A DNA stretch of 64,000 nt, from contig CM036254.1 of NCBI GenBank assembly GCA_020698575.1, positions 35,089,393 through 35,153,392 on the forward strand. Direction: 5' to 3'. Under the pieces are notes generated by a model. That model was not told the DNA's origin, ran no database searches, and was given only the letters and a program-made list of their open reading frames with translations. Position 1 is the first letter of the stretch, and the number at the start of each line of letters is the position of its first letter. Shown here in pieces: positions 13,701 to 28,700 of this stretch. The DNA is from Bostrychus sinensis. Lineage: Eukaryota; Chordata; Actinopteri; Gobiiformes; Eleotridae. A program made the position numbers and the translations under genes.

Positions 13701-16700
13701 TTCAGTTCAGTTCAGTGAAGGGCAATTTAGTAAATGGATATGTAATTCAACAAAAATTCAATAAATAATCCATTACAAAACAGAGATTAAAAACATCTCA
13801 AAGGGAATAAAATCCAAACCAGACTCACCACAGCCATATTCACATTGCAGTTATATGAGCAAATACTCGTCATTGCTTAATGACTTAATGACTCCTCAGG
13901 GGAAATGTTAGCACTGCTTTCATCCTCAAGCTTATAGAGAACCTCCGCTGCTGTACTTCTTGCCACTGTTAATAAAAGCAGTACGAAAACGCCTAACGGC
14001 AAAAACTGAGTACTGTGTAATGCTTCCCTACTCATAAAACCATAACAACACATATGACTGTGCTTTTCTGCCAGAATGTAGTGAGATATCAGTAAACTTA
14101 AGACTTCAGCTTTAGTTAAAATGAGCAATCCTGAAATAAAACACTGTTTAATAACAAATGGCTAAACTAAATATACAATGACATGGTACATGGTATGAAG
14201 TGTGTATGGTTGTTGTTAGCACCGAAGGTGCACATCTCTTCTTTCCTCACTGTCCCTGCTGAGAACAGCACCAGCTGACGCACATACTGTACACTAGCGC
14301 TGGAACAAAATATTCTTTTGTGATGTATCGCAATATTTTGTGAAGGTGTACTGGACCGCTGCTGATATTTTTTCTAACTCAAAAGGACATTCCTTTCACA
14401 AGCTACGGGGTCTGGCCTAGAGTGACCCAGGGACAATGAATAAGGATGGTTATCTGTTTTCTGGTACCCCTCATGACAACCTTTGTTAACTTAAAAGTCA
14501 TAAATAGGCCATAAACTCTATTTAGCAGATGTGGGAGGAGAGCACTACAACTGACCTCAAATTGACCTTTTAGGAATTCCAGGAGGACTCGAAATGTGGA
14601 GCGACACTGCCATCTAGTGGCCAGAATGGTCGTTCTGCAAAGTTTAAGTAACTTATAAAGACGTTATTCTTTACATGTCTGCTGGAGAAATCTATTCTGC
14701 TCAAATAAACAATTGCATTCATAAGTTGTTTGTTTTGCAGGATAACGGTATAACTGTGTTTGTGTCATAATCATCATGTTTAATAATGATTATGTTTTCT
14801 ACTTTGTAATTCACCATTACTCACCAGTAATTACGTTGTGTTGCTACAGAACATTTTCACTCCGTATAAACATAACATGCCTTAAAACCTAGTTAAATTG
14901 AAGTGGAGTAAAATGTGTTTCTCTTTGAGTTGACTCTTTCAGTAATCTGCTATCCCCAAGAAGAACAGAGGTGCGCCCCTTTATAGTGAACCGTGTTAAA
15001 TACGCCCAGGTCCTTTGTTCTGCCCTCCTCTTCTTTTGGCTTCCCCTCTTTATCGCTGCTCTTATCTTCATTTGTCCACTCTGGTTGTAACGCTTGTTCG
15101 AGTTAATTTTGTTTTGCCGGCAATCTTGTCTTTTCACGCAATTTCGTCTAGTTAAACTTTTGTTTTATACTTTCAAGTAGGGATGTCACGGTAAACAGTG
15201 TAGCGGTAAACCGCGCTAAAAATGTTGACAATAATAATTACCGTTTAAATTTTAAAAAACAATATTATCGCCCGCGGCGTAGGCACCGCTAGACCTCCCA
15301 TCATCTCGTCCGAGTCTGCTGAAGTTGCCGCGCAGGCGCACTTTGTAGCCTACAAACTTAATGTTTGAACATTCGTGCAGTGTTGCTAACTTAACGACTT
15401 TGTCGCTATATTTAGAGACTTTTCAGACCTCCCTAGCAACTTATTTTCAAAAAAGCGACAAGTGACAAATCTAGTGACGTTTTCTGGTGTTGCTAGCGAC
15501 TTTGGCGACTCATGAAAAACGTGAAAGCACTTCTCACTACTTTACTCTTCGAGCTACCTGCGTGTCGCCGTGAGCTTCTCCTCCTCCTCTGTCTCATCTT
15601 GCTGCCAGCAGCTGCTCTTAACTCTGCCTCTTTGCCTCTGCCACAGACCAATCAGCACACAGGACTGTCAGCTGCAGTCAACTCAGAGCAGGAGCTTCTT
15701 TTTTTTAACATTTATTCAACAAATATGTGCATAATACTAATATTTTACAGACATTACAGCACTGTTCAATAGTACATAAAACATTTATAACGATAATAAT
15801 AAAAATACATATTTATGTATTTTTCACCAATTAAGTCCCTAATTTGCATGTAAATAATAAGCAGTTACCTGTTAGGGTGCAAGCCGGCAATAAATATGCA
15901 GATCTCTTGAGATATTGCATTAGTGATAATGTTTATAAAAAATAAAAAAAGAAATTATCACTAAAACACTGCAGTAGTCACTATTTATAAATATCCCTCG
16001 TGGGCCCCTCACATGCTCCAGAAGGGCTACCTGGTGCTGGTGCTCAACCTCTGCTCTACACACAAAAATACCGCGATAATACCAAAAACCGTGATAAGTT
16101 TGGTCACAATAACCATGAGTTTAAATTTTCATACCGTGACAGCCCTAGTTTCAAGTATCATTTTTGTAGTTTATTTTGAAAGCCTCACATCGCGCAACAC
16201 CCGCCAGCTTCAACAATCGCTGCCGTGACCAGAGCAGCTATTTCATGAAGTTCTACTTCTAAAGTTTTTGAGTCGCGTGAAAGCGTTTTTATTGAACTTT
16301 AAAATTTGGCATAAAAAGCACATCTGCCATACTCAGGAGACGTTGACGCTGCCTTACGCTGAACAACAGCTAAAATCTCCTGTAAGTGGCATCACGATCG
16401 CTGTTAAACCTAACGGGACAACTGGCAACTGGCTTGTTGAGTTTTTGGAGGACCAAACCTACAAACCACGGCTTGGACCGGGAAGCCCAGCCCTGTGACA
16501 CCCCGCGGATCCAAAAGGACAAAGACCAATGTCGCGAGCCCCCGACTGAACCCGGAGGCTGGCTCGTCATCATCGTCCTCCTGCTCCGAGTACAGTAAGC
16601 CAGTGTGTTTGACAATTCACAATTTGGCGTCAACAGTCTTATGGTACGTTCACACCGGACGCGAATCAGGCGCGAGTGATTACTATGTTAAGTCTATGGA

Positions 16701-19700
16701 GAGCCGCGAACAAGCGTCCTGCGGCGTGAATGACGCGTCGCGAATCAAGCAAATCGTGCGAATAGCGTGGCGCGAATGACGCGAATTGAGCGTTTGATGC
16801 GCGAGTCCCGCGAAAAGGTGAAGACGCGAATCAGCGGATGAAGTGAACAACGCAGATTCGCGTCCAACGCTCTGGTCGCGGAAGTTGAAAAATTTGAACT
16901 TCTGCGAACATTCACGGCGCGTTAACCAATCAGTGACCTGCTGTAGCAATGACTGTGGTTACGTACGACAGTAACAGGAGGAGATCCCTGCCTCGGAGAT
17001 CCAGCAAAACAATCATGGAGGCTTCAGAGTGAACCCAGAGATAAAAGCTGCAGCCTACAGCAGCTATTCTACTTTTATAAAGACAGGAAACAAAAACAGC
17101 CCTGATAGAAAACACTATAACAATAAAATAAATACTGTCTGTTTAGCTTCTGTGTGACTGTGGTTATAGATGTTATCTGTGATACAAGCCTGTGACAGAG
17201 GCTCACTCTGATCATTGTGACATCAAGAACACACAAATAAATACAAGTAAATATAAAGGGGGGGGGGGGGGGGGTTAACTTTACCAAAATAGCCTATTGA
17301 GATGTGCTCGTTATATTAGCAGTTATTGCACTCTCCAGAACAACAGAAAATACAGAGCCTGGGACTAGACCAGACCCCAAAACCACTAGAGAGAGCTAAT
17401 AATAACCCCAGGTGTCTCAGCTCTGTCTCTGGGGTTAATGCTGCTGTACAGTAGCAGTGTCCTGGGGAGAGGTCCTCACAGCCACACGGGACACAGGTGA
17501 GCAAACCCAGACAGGCCTCATTTGGAAGTAGCCCTAGCGGCCAGTGCCCCTCATTTGACGCACGAGTGAATTCGCCCTATTCGCGCGAATTTGACGCCAG
17601 ATTCGCGTCCGGTGTGAACTTACCATTAGAGCCTCATAACCAAATTTTTTTCCCTAAAATCTCCAATAATTTAATAAGTCATACTCCTCTACAATTAGTA
17701 TCAGTAATAATCAGTAATTCTGCATAACGGTTCTGTTCAAAATTACATTCTTTACAATATTTTCCTGTGCCTTTCAGTATACTATCTTGCCTAATTTTGT
17801 AAATAAACGTTATACTTAATCCAATTTAAGTTGAGTTTGGTGGTCTTTATCTATTATAATAAGTCCCTGCTGGTTAACCTTTCCCTCCTTAGACATTAGT
17901 TTTAGGCGTTTTAAACTACATTTCAGCGCAAGGCTGATGGTACCGGTGTAGGCTTACAATTCTAAATCTTTGTCTTGTATGTATGCTACATTTGTGACCC
18001 GATGCCATAATTGATACTTTCGATACTTTTTGACGTCAAGCATTATAATGACAGTGTTTCCACTGCATTCATTTCGGCATGGCATCCTGCAACCAAGCCT
18101 GACTCTTGGCCATTTATCACGCGCGCCGTGCTTTGCAGTCTTTCCATCAGTCTATTCTTTAGATATTTTTATTTATTTTTTATTTTAGCTTCGAGGACCA
18201 TATAAACATGTACCAACTGTGGGCCAGTTTGCGCCATGCACTTATATAGTCATTACTACATCCAGGGTTCATACACTTTTTTTTAACAAGAATTTTCCAT
18301 GGATTTTCCATGACTTTTCCAAAACTTTTGACTAAATTTCCTAAAGACCTGAAAAATTACTTGCACGCGTTTAAATAATACTCAAAATGTCCAACATGGT
18401 ACATTAGAAACATACTTTTGCTGCAGTTACATTTATTAAATTTGGAATTTAGTCAGTTGAAGAAAAAAAAAGTTACTATATTCTAGCTGGCGCAGGTTTA
18501 ACTAGGAGTGGACCAATGTTACTGAGACCGTTTAAATTTCCAAAACTTTACATCAAAATATAGAATTCCAAAACTTTTTCAGGGCCTGGAAATTGCATTT
18601 TAAATTCAATGACTTTTCCAGGTTTTTCTGTACGAACTCTGCACATCAAATACTTCATTTAAAAATTAAAAATGTATTATTTTTTTCTGGCAACTGGCGT
18701 CAAACATCAGGTGAAATAACAGCACAAGCATAGCTCCATCCACACTGCATGCACAGACTCACCAGGAATCATCAGCCCCTCCCCTCCTGTATAATCGCTT
18801 TGCTAACTTTTATTGTGCAGACTAGTGTCCACACGCGCTCTGTCCCAGCAGAGGACAGTGTTGCAGTGCTTCATCCTCTGTTCGAGTTAAGCTCAGAGTT
18901 CGCTCTTATATTTAGCACATAATGGAGCGGTCGAGATGTACGAGGCGAGAGAGGGAAGGAGACAAAAGAAAAGGAGTAGCACTGTGAACGGCGTTAAAAA
19001 GCAAAGACTTAAACATGAGTTTTACTCACAGTGGAATGAAGTGGGAGAGCGTACAAGTGCTTCTGAGACACAGAGGAGCTGCTGCATTTACTTAAAGCAC
19101 CAAAAAATATATTCCAGTCTATTTGAATATTGAATCCAGTGTTATTTATGTGGGCACCAGATAAAATACACAAACAAATGCACTGTGGTCAGGTTGGAGA
19201 CAAACACTCAGTCAGTGTTTGTGACAGAACACTACATTTGATCTAACTCAATTACATAATTGACATAACTCACAGACTACAGGTCACCACTTGTGAAAAG
19301 ATCACTAAAAGTGCCTAATTGGTAACTAAGACACAGACACTTCAACACAAATTTCTTGTAAACAGACTGGTGTTTGTAGTGATTGTACCTTGACATGTTT
19401 CACCAGTTTACTTCCTGCAGCCCTGCAGTCATTTAACATTGCTGTGACATTAGCACCGTTGCCCCAGCTAAAGCTGTGAAACATCACCTGGCCCCTCTGA
19501 GGAAGACGGTAGAATGGTGCAGTTGACACATGTCAAGGTCCAATACACATTGGTCTGTGTAAAAGAAACCTTATGGAGGTAACTTTGGTTGGAAGACCAA
19601 CCAAACCTTTTCAGACAAACATGGAGGTAGAACCACAGGAGTGATTGCAAAGTCATACGTTTTCATATGTTTAGTCATAAAACTGAGCCTGTGGAATAAC

Positions 19701-22700
19701 AGCATTTAACAACCATTTACCTTGAGCTGAGTGTTGAAAGCATCAATTTCCAGAAGTTTGGCCCTAGTTTCTTTCTCCACAGCATCAAGCTGCTCTCGGA
19801 GCTGCTGCCGGCTCATCTCTTTCTGCTCCACAGCTTTCTGCAGTGATGAAAGACTATCCCCTAGAAATACACCAACATCACAGCAGATGGATCAGTATTC
19901 CATGGAATGACAAGACAACAAATACAGAATACAAAAATCTCCTAAACCCAAATTATACTCATAAGACCATAAATAACATTTCATAAAATATTTTACCATT
20001 TCATGTTAAAAATTCAGAGCAACAAAAAGCTGGAAAAACGTTTTACTATGAAAGAACAGCTGGAGAAGCGACTCTGCAGTTAAACACACGATTATTTACT
20101 GGAAATCACTGTACGGACCAGGAACAAACTCAGCACAAATACAAGTTACAGCTGTATCATGTGAAGAGGATCCAGATGTGAACATTATCCAGAAACACTG
20201 CCATCTGTCCTGGACCAAAGTTTATTTAAAATGAACCAAGGGAAAACTGTTCTATGGTCAGATGAATGAAAATGTGAAAAATACAAACCCAGGTCAGACA
20301 GCAGTGTTTCTGGATCATGTTCACATCTGGATCTTTATCATGATGTAGCTGTAGCCAGGGCCAGCTATGTTCAGTAACTTCTGGAACTGTTCATGATCCA
20401 TGCAGTAAGTTCCAGAACAAAATTTAGTCTGTTTTTAATGCATGTCGAAGTTCCAAAGATCAGCTGATCCTAGGATCTCATTCATCCATAAACTATTAAT
20501 AATACAATTCTGCCCTGTACTCAGACATCTTACTGAAACATTGCCAATTAGCATAAATGCTAAATGCTTCTTCAGCTGTTTCTTGGCCTTTTGTTGACCC
20601 CGTCCCAACTTTTTCAGATGTGCTGCTGTCATCAGCTTCAAAATGAGCCATAATGTATTTAAAAAAAAAAAAAAAAAAAAGAAAGAGAGTGATAATTATA
20701 CATGTCAATTATACTGCTCAAAGCCTCCACAGTCTGATGAAGGAGCCACTCTGAGTTTCCACAGTCTGACGAAGAAGATACTCAGAGCCTTACAGAGAAA
20801 ATAAAATTATGGTGAGCCTCTACAGTCTGCTGCTGAAGGAGATGCTCAGAGCCGCCACAGTCTGATGGAGGAGCTGCTCAGACTCTCCACAGTCTAGTCA
20901 AGTTCCACAACAGGCCCTCCTGAGCAGCTTGTTATACAGTTTATTGTGGGCTTAGATTTTTCTGAACAATACTTACGCTGCAGGCTGTTCTGCTGGACTT
21001 GCTTCAGCTGGTCATTGAGAGTCTGTTTGTCAGGTATAAGCCTTCCTAGCCATTGCTGTGACTCCTGTGAAAACATACCTGACATTTAGATAGGGTCCTA
21101 ACAGAGTAGGACTGTACAAGAACAGACCATTTGCGTTTGAGAAAAGTGTTTGTATTCTTAACCTGCAGCTGCTGTTGTAGCAAGGTAATCTCTGCTATGC
21201 GGGTCTCTCTGGACTGATTGGTCTGCTCCACCTCTCTCCGCTGAGCTGACAGTCGAAAGCGAACATCCTTAAGTTTACCTTCAAGCTGGCTCTTTTTGTC
21301 ATTCTAAAAAGAAACAAAAAGTTGTATTTAAACATTCTCATCTATATAGTAGCTATACTGTACTATACTATATACTGTGTCCTTGTTTAAAGCAACACAA
21401 TGTAACTTTTGCTCTTTCTCTACTTCCCTCTCATGGTTGAAAAGTGCAATTGTCTACGGTTATGAAAACTATTAAGGCGTGTTTGCACTGCTGCTGTATG
21501 GTGCAGGTTGTTGTCAGTATGATGGTGTTTGCCCTTCCGTTAGTGATCCCACTTTTGAGGACAGTGCCAGCCCTGTGGTATGCTTTTGGTCCGTCTTGGA
21601 GAAAGTGAAGCTACAACACTGCTGCGTGCTGATTAGACGTTAGAAATCCTCACTCAAAAATGAGCAGCAGTTACCAGAAATTAAAAGGATGTATTTTTAT
21701 AAACTTGCAATTTGTTTTTGTGATAAACAGCATCAAAGAGAGGATGTGCAAAGTTGTAGCTAGAGTATAGTAGCAACAAATGTTTCTGGTTTAGTATCGT
21801 ACAGCTCTTAGCATTGCACTGTCCATGTGTTGTGGCTAATGCTGCTGCTAGCGCCCAGAGGAGCCCAAATACTCTCTACAGACACTAAAACCCTAATAAC
21901 GATGGAGAATGGAGACGTATTAGCTCTGCAATGACTTTGTTTAGCAGGTAGCAGCAAAAACGAAGAGTGTGATGTGGTGTGTAGTGCACCGTACTTTGCT
22001 TGCGTGGATGTGTTCTGAAGCTTTAAACGTCTTTTATGGTGTATAAATTAAAATAGATCTGGTCTTTAGAAACAGAGGGTGCAATACGTAACATTCTTAT
22101 ACATTTTTTATGACAAAAATATTTATGTAATATTCATCTTCTTCCACTTATTCCAGCTAGGGGTTGCGGGTACTGGAGCCTATCACAGTAACTTTGGGTT
22201 TTAAGTGGGGTACACCCTGGTCAGGGGCCAGCTAGTCACAGGGCTGATACAGAGACATACACAGACAGACACACATTTATCCTCACATTCATTCACTAGA
22301 GGCAATTTATAGTCACCATTTCTCCTAACACATTAATGTCTTTGGAGGGTGAGAGGAAGCTGGAGAATGCAGAGAGAATCCACAGGAAAAAAATGGAGGA
22401 CATGTGGACTCCACCCAGAGAGTCCCCGCATTATGTAATATACAATATAATAAAATTATTTTCAATATATTATTGTAGAATGCCGTTATTGCGGCCCGTG
22501 TGTGTAGCAGAATTTATCATGTGACGCTAGGATACATGGGTAATGTTCATGTTCAGCTAAATAAGCTTTAAGTGTTATAGCTGCTGGTTTAAATGTTTGG
22601 ATTGGCATACAACTACATTAGTTAATGTTCTTGTGCTATTCCTGCCTTTTTGAGATGTTACTGTTGTTATAGTGGCAAGTGGTGTCACCATGACTGAGTT

Positions 22701-25700
22701 GTCAGTGTCGATTAATGACCTGCTGTACTGTTCATGCTTTTGCAGTTAGTTGTACACTTAACAATAAACAGACTTCTCGTAGTCAGGCGGTGTATGGGGC
22801 GTGAGAAGTGCAACTGAAACGCTCTGACGTGACTTTATTCACCCATAAACGTCACATTATTTTAAGGGCCATCTCTCCGATGGTGGCAATAATGGAAGTG
22901 CATTAGGAGCTGTATCCAAATAAATTTTTTTTTACCATTCTGCTGTTGCTAGAACAAGAGATGCTCAAAACTGCTAAAGATATTTTATTCTTTTATGCAG
23001 AGGAAAAGGCAAGAATACTGCTACTCCAAGTGAATTTCTGCAAATTTTTAATGCCTCTCTCTTTTAATACATACACCTAATAACTCTTTATTCATTTATC
23101 TTTATTATTGAAAGGAATATGTATTAGAGACGTTGTACGTTCATGCTATAGCTGGGGTTTTCAACAGTATTTGTAATAAAAATAATATTCTAACCCTAAC
23201 CCATGTGCATAGTGTCACAACAATGTTTTGCATTATCTAATATTTTTATTTCTAATGCCTGTGTGAGTCTGTCTGCAGACGGAAACCTGCCCAGTGCCTC
23301 ACTGAAATGACCTGCTTAAAATATAATCCACTAGTCTTTGACTCACACTTCGACTAAGACCAGAGCCATACCACACCCTAGTTTTAAAGAAGTCTCCCTC
23401 CTTTTTAGACTTGCACACCAAATTGCACAATTGGCAAATTACCTCCGTCTGAGTCACCGCCACACTTGCGCCATCTGCAAGATACAGCCCACAGTGTTGC
23501 TTTAAGTCTCTTCAAACTTACCAGGACTTCTAGTTCAAACTCCAAGGTCTTCTTCCTGGCTTTAAGGAGAACTATACTCTCTTGCTCTCGGTTTCTTTGA
23601 GTTAAAAGCTCCTGGCGCCGCTGCCGCTCCCATTCCAACTGGCGCTGCCTTTCCAACTCCCTCTTAGCAGCCTATATTTATACAAAATTAAATGTAACAG
23701 GTTAGTTAAGGACAATTTCATGTGTAAAAAACATGGCCTCACATTAGTAAAGCAATTTATCCCTCTTCCTTTACTTTTTTATATATAAACGATACCAACA
23801 AATTCTACAATTCTACCATAAATTCTAGTAATCCAATGTTTACAAAGAGGAACTGCAAAAAACAAATTCAGACCCTGACTTTCAGTTCCACTCTCCAGAG
23901 AAATAATCAAAAAATAATGTTTTCATCTATTTCCAAAATGGCAAAAGTCAATCAAAAGTTAATCAGAAGTCAGTCTGATGACAAAATGTGTTTCATGTCT
24001 TAAAAATAAATACTTCTTTCTACTCCTTTTTATTCATAATAAAACAAGAAAAGAAATGATATACAAAAGCAAACAATTACTCAACAAAGTAGCACTAACA
24101 ATAAATGTATCCCTAAAAGAGCTGAGTACATGATAACGGTCAGATGCATGTTAGTCAGAAGTGACTACCTCTCTTCTCTCAATCTCTTTGCGCCTCTCCT
24201 CCTCTCTCTGCCTCTCCAGCTCCCTCTGTTTTTCCAGCTGTTTTTCAAGCTCCTGCTGCCTCCTCCGTTCCTGTTCCAGGCGCTCACGTTCCTTAAGCCA
24301 AAACATGGAGTCAATGAACAAAATCCAGCCAAAGAAAAACTAAAAATTTTAAAAAATTAAGCCATGAAGCGTACCTTTCGTTCCTGCTCCTCTCGCTCAA
24401 GAGCAGCCAGCCGCTCCTGCTCCTTTCTTTGCTGCTCCTGAAGGGCTTGCCGTCGCTTCTCTAACTCCAGATTCCCCCGCTCAAAGTTCTCTCTTTTCTT
24501 GTCTTCAAATGTCACTGGAAGAGACAGGGCGAATACAATGAAAATACAAATGTTACTGAATTAAAACTAGAGAATAAGAACTAGAAAGTACTCTTCTGGA
24601 GGCCAGATAAACTTAAAAATTAAGTATTGACAATATGATGCTGGAGTCCTAGATGTCAAATGGGACTTGCTGATTTGCAGCATGTCATCTTATTAAAATA
24701 TAGCCAGAAGAAAATTTTAAACATGAAAAAAACAACAAAATCATATAGTGAACAAATATACCTGGTAGTTTCTTCTCTTGATTGCTCTCTGCTTCCTCTT
24801 CCGTGTCTTCCTGGACGGTCTTCTGATCAGACTGCACACTGTCACTACGTACACGCCTTGAAAACAAACATTAAGGACACATGTTGAAAATCATCTCTGT
24901 TCTGATTTAATTTCTTCAAGATGGAATGAACATGTGAGTTGTATTACAAGACACTGGCATGCTGAGAATTTCAATACTTTTTGATAGTTGCAGGGTTATT
25001 TAGATTTGAATATTTACCTAAATGTTGGTGGGAGGTAATCTGGAGGTAACACAGGGGGGAGTGGTACACCTGACATGGCCATATCAATGAGGTGCATGGC
25101 CAAAATGAACTCCTCAGCTGTTAGTTTTCCATCCTGGTCAATGTCCGACAAACTCCTAAAAATGAATTAATTTTACAAATAAACAAGACTACTAATAAAG
25201 CAAACCTTCATATGACTGAGTTAACTGACCATATTGTGGCCAGCTGGGCCTGAGGAAGACTGGACTGCATGAGAATTGTACGTGCTTGGGGTCCTGTAAG
25301 GCACACACACGTTAATGTTAGACAACTTACCGTATTTTCCGGACTATAAGTCGCACTTTTTTTCATAGTCTGGCTAGGGGTGCGACGTGTTGGTTAGAGG
25401 GCGCTCTAGGCTTGTGTAACAGCATCTGCTGCACCTGTACCACTGACTATTTAAAATGTAAACATTACCGCTAACAACTTAGGCTATAAAGACAACTGAG
25501 AAAGAGCGGAATAATTGGAAATGGAACTGATGCTGAGTCTGACGACAGCCACGCAGAGGAGGAAGCGGCGCTTCGTCTACCTCCGGAGTTGGCGGAGTTG
25601 TTCAGAAGTGGCACCGAGGATGAAGAATTTAAAGGATTTAGTGATTAGGAGTGAGCTCGTGAGTGTGATGTGTATGTGTATGTTTTTATGTTATAGTTAT

Positions 25701-28700
25701 GGGAATAACTGTTAATATATTACGTTAACATACGAGACACCTATTCAGTTCGTTGTTTATGCTTCACATAGCTGAATAACCATCACTGTGTTACGTTAGC
25801 ATACTGCACACCTATTCAGCCTGTTGTTCTCTATTCTATTATTACTATAACTTGCCTTTCAAGATGAAATGTCTGTTCTTGGTGTCAGATTTTGTAAAAT
25901 AAATTTACCCCAAAAAATGCGGCTTATAGTCCAGTGCGACTTATATACGTTTTTTTCTTCTTCATTATGCATTTTTTGGCTAGTGCGACTTATACTCCAG
26001 AGCGACTTATAGTCCGGAAAATACAGTAGAAGGTATTTAATTTGTGTAGCTAGAGTATAGTAGTAATTTATGGTTAAAACTATATTTTAACATTTAGGAT
26101 ATATCCGCTTAAACTATCTGATGATGGTTAGATCAAAGAAAAAGCAAATCATAAACATTAAATTCCTTTGTTTAGGAATTTCCATACCTGTAAGATGTCC
26201 ACTCATCATCTTGTCATGAGAGTTAAAAAGCTGTCGATACTTAAGCCTGGACGACTGAGGAACAGCCCAATCCGTCGGAGCAGAATGGACCTGACTACAA
26301 GAAAAACAAGAAAGTTAACAATGCCAGGATGTACTTAATGTCAAAGTGGTGGGAAAAGTAAGTAAGAGTATTTTACCTGGTTGTGTCAAATGACGGCCCT
26401 TTCTGCAATTTAGTACTGGACCGATTGAACGAAGAAGATTTGTTGACAGAGGGAGCTGTAAGAGACATATCTTTATAGCCATACTGTGTACAAGCGATCC
26501 TAAAGGATTTGTGCTCAACAGAGGACTGTGCTGTGATTAATTTGATTTAAAACTACAAACTACATATTATGTACCTCTGACTAATAATAATAAACTGAGT
26601 GACTGACTGAGCTCCTCACCATCCTGAAGAGGGCAACTCATCCTGTTCCAGTTGAGAAACATGACCTTTGACAAGGATGTGTTGATTTTAATCCCAGCTG
26701 CTTCACACAATAAAATTACGACCACAACAGGTGAAAAAGGAGAGCCTTGGCAGATTGCAACATGCCTGGGGAAAGCTGTCTTACTTCCAGCAACGCGAAC
26801 CCAGCTCCTGCTCCACTTGTTCAGAGACTGAGCAGAACCTCATACTCCCAAAGTATGAGGCAAAACTGGATTGTATGAAAGGTTTGAATATAGGCTGATT
26901 CTCAAAGTACCAAGCAAGCACCGTTAAACAATGACCCCCAGTGTTGTTGGACCCAGCTCCACTGTAAACAGAGTTGCCAAAGCACTGCTTCCCCTTCCTC
27001 AGGCACAGGATGGTTTACCAGAATCTCCTCAAGGTCGACCTTCTACAAGATCACCTCCTTCTAGACCAACGTCTTTTGCCTCCTACCACCTGGCCACAGC
27101 GCACTTGGTCTGATCCCTGTCAGTTGGCTCAGGAGTCACAAAAGGCAGGCTCAGTACAATCCCTTCTTCAGCTTGCCTTCACCTACTTTCATTTGTCCAC
27201 CTCCTGGTTGTGGTTTGAGGCTACATCAGACTGCAAACACCTTTGGGCCACAGCTTCAAGGGGCCAGGTCAACAATAGGAGTGGCAGTCCACTTGGATAC
27301 AATGTCCCCTGCCTCTCACAGGATCTGGTCAAAGTTCTGCCCTAAATGAGAGGTAAAGACCCCTCTGATAAAGGAGCCAGCTAAATGTAGCGGACCCTCA
27401 CAGTAACATTGGGTCTTCAGAGTCTGTCCAGCCTCCTCCTCTAATTAACCTTTCCCTAGGTCACACAGTCACATGACTACACTTGCTATTGTTGTATTGT
27501 AGAAGTAAAATATAGAACTCTTTATGTCTGTGGTTCTTACCTGGGTGAGAGAAGCTGGTGATGGGCTGCATGATTGCTGTGGGAGGGGCACCGTTGGCAA
27601 TAGGCGGGGGTAATGGAGGCTGCGCAGTTGAGACGAGTGGGGGCGATACACCAACGGGCAAAGGGGGCAGGGGGAGAGGAGGGACGACTGGCAAAGGAGT
27701 AGGGATTGGAGCCATGGGGGGCATGCCTGCACAAGAAAACAGAGATAGCCAAAATAAGACAAGCATATGGTGTATGCATAATTTATACTATACAACAACA
27801 AACCAGATTCCATTATTGCTAATGTGTACACCATAGAATTGCAACTTAAGAATAATGCTTAAGAATTTTAGGGTCTGATTTTATGTTCCAGGCATGTTGT
27901 CAATGGCTGCTTTGTCATCTTCCACTCTTTGTTACACTCTCCACTGTGTGGACAGTGCAACAAAGAGCGATGGCTAGTATAAAATGAGGTGTTCTCTGGC
28001 GCCTATGCAGAAACCCGAGAAGCTCCGGACCAAACATAGACTGAAGCCTGGTGAATCCAGTTTTAATAAAACATGTATATTTATTAATAACATCATGCAA
28101 TAATAATCTGTGTATTCATTTAATTAGTAACTTGGTTAATATTAACTATTATAGATATTATAGATAGTAATAAGTGATACGTCATTTCAAAAACAATAAA
28201 AAAATAAATGGAGGCCACATTTACGTTTGGTGATCAGCTCCTCTATGGGGTAGGAGATTTTAATGATGCACGACGATGGTGACGTCATTTCATATTTGAG
28301 GCAGTGTGATGCAGCACAACTCGGTGCTTCAAAAGGCTTTAGAGTGATCAGTATGGAGTTTTAAATGTGTTTTATCTGTTAATAACCAAACAAAATGACA
28401 AAAGCGCCGTAGCTCCAGGCTGTGTGAGGAGAAACAGGACAGTTTGATTAGCAAATTATCTAATAGAGTTGAGCTTGACTCGAGATGCTGCTCTCTCTGT
28501 CTCCGCTGCAGCTCGTGCCTCCCCTCGTCATTTACAGCTATCCCTCTGTCTCATAGAGAGCATAGAACTGCCTGTATTTACTGCAGTGGTACGAGGCTGC
28601 AAGTGTTTTCAACTGCGGCGTGTTTGAAAATAGACCAGCGGTGTCAAGTGAGCCGGGGTGGTTAGGGCTCTCAAAGAAAATAAAGGGGGAGTATTTTTTG

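Noticed and set aside
18936..19133. 65-codon ORF with KKQRLKHEFYSQWNE
   Set aside because: It faintly recalls hAT or ZMYM-like domesticated transposase text but is too short and decayed, with no inverted ends found.
26931..27345. Plus-strand ORFs of 60 and 123 codons
   Set aside because: They overlap in two frames, have no known domain and lie in an itsn1 intron. They may be retroelement relics, but nothing confirms it.
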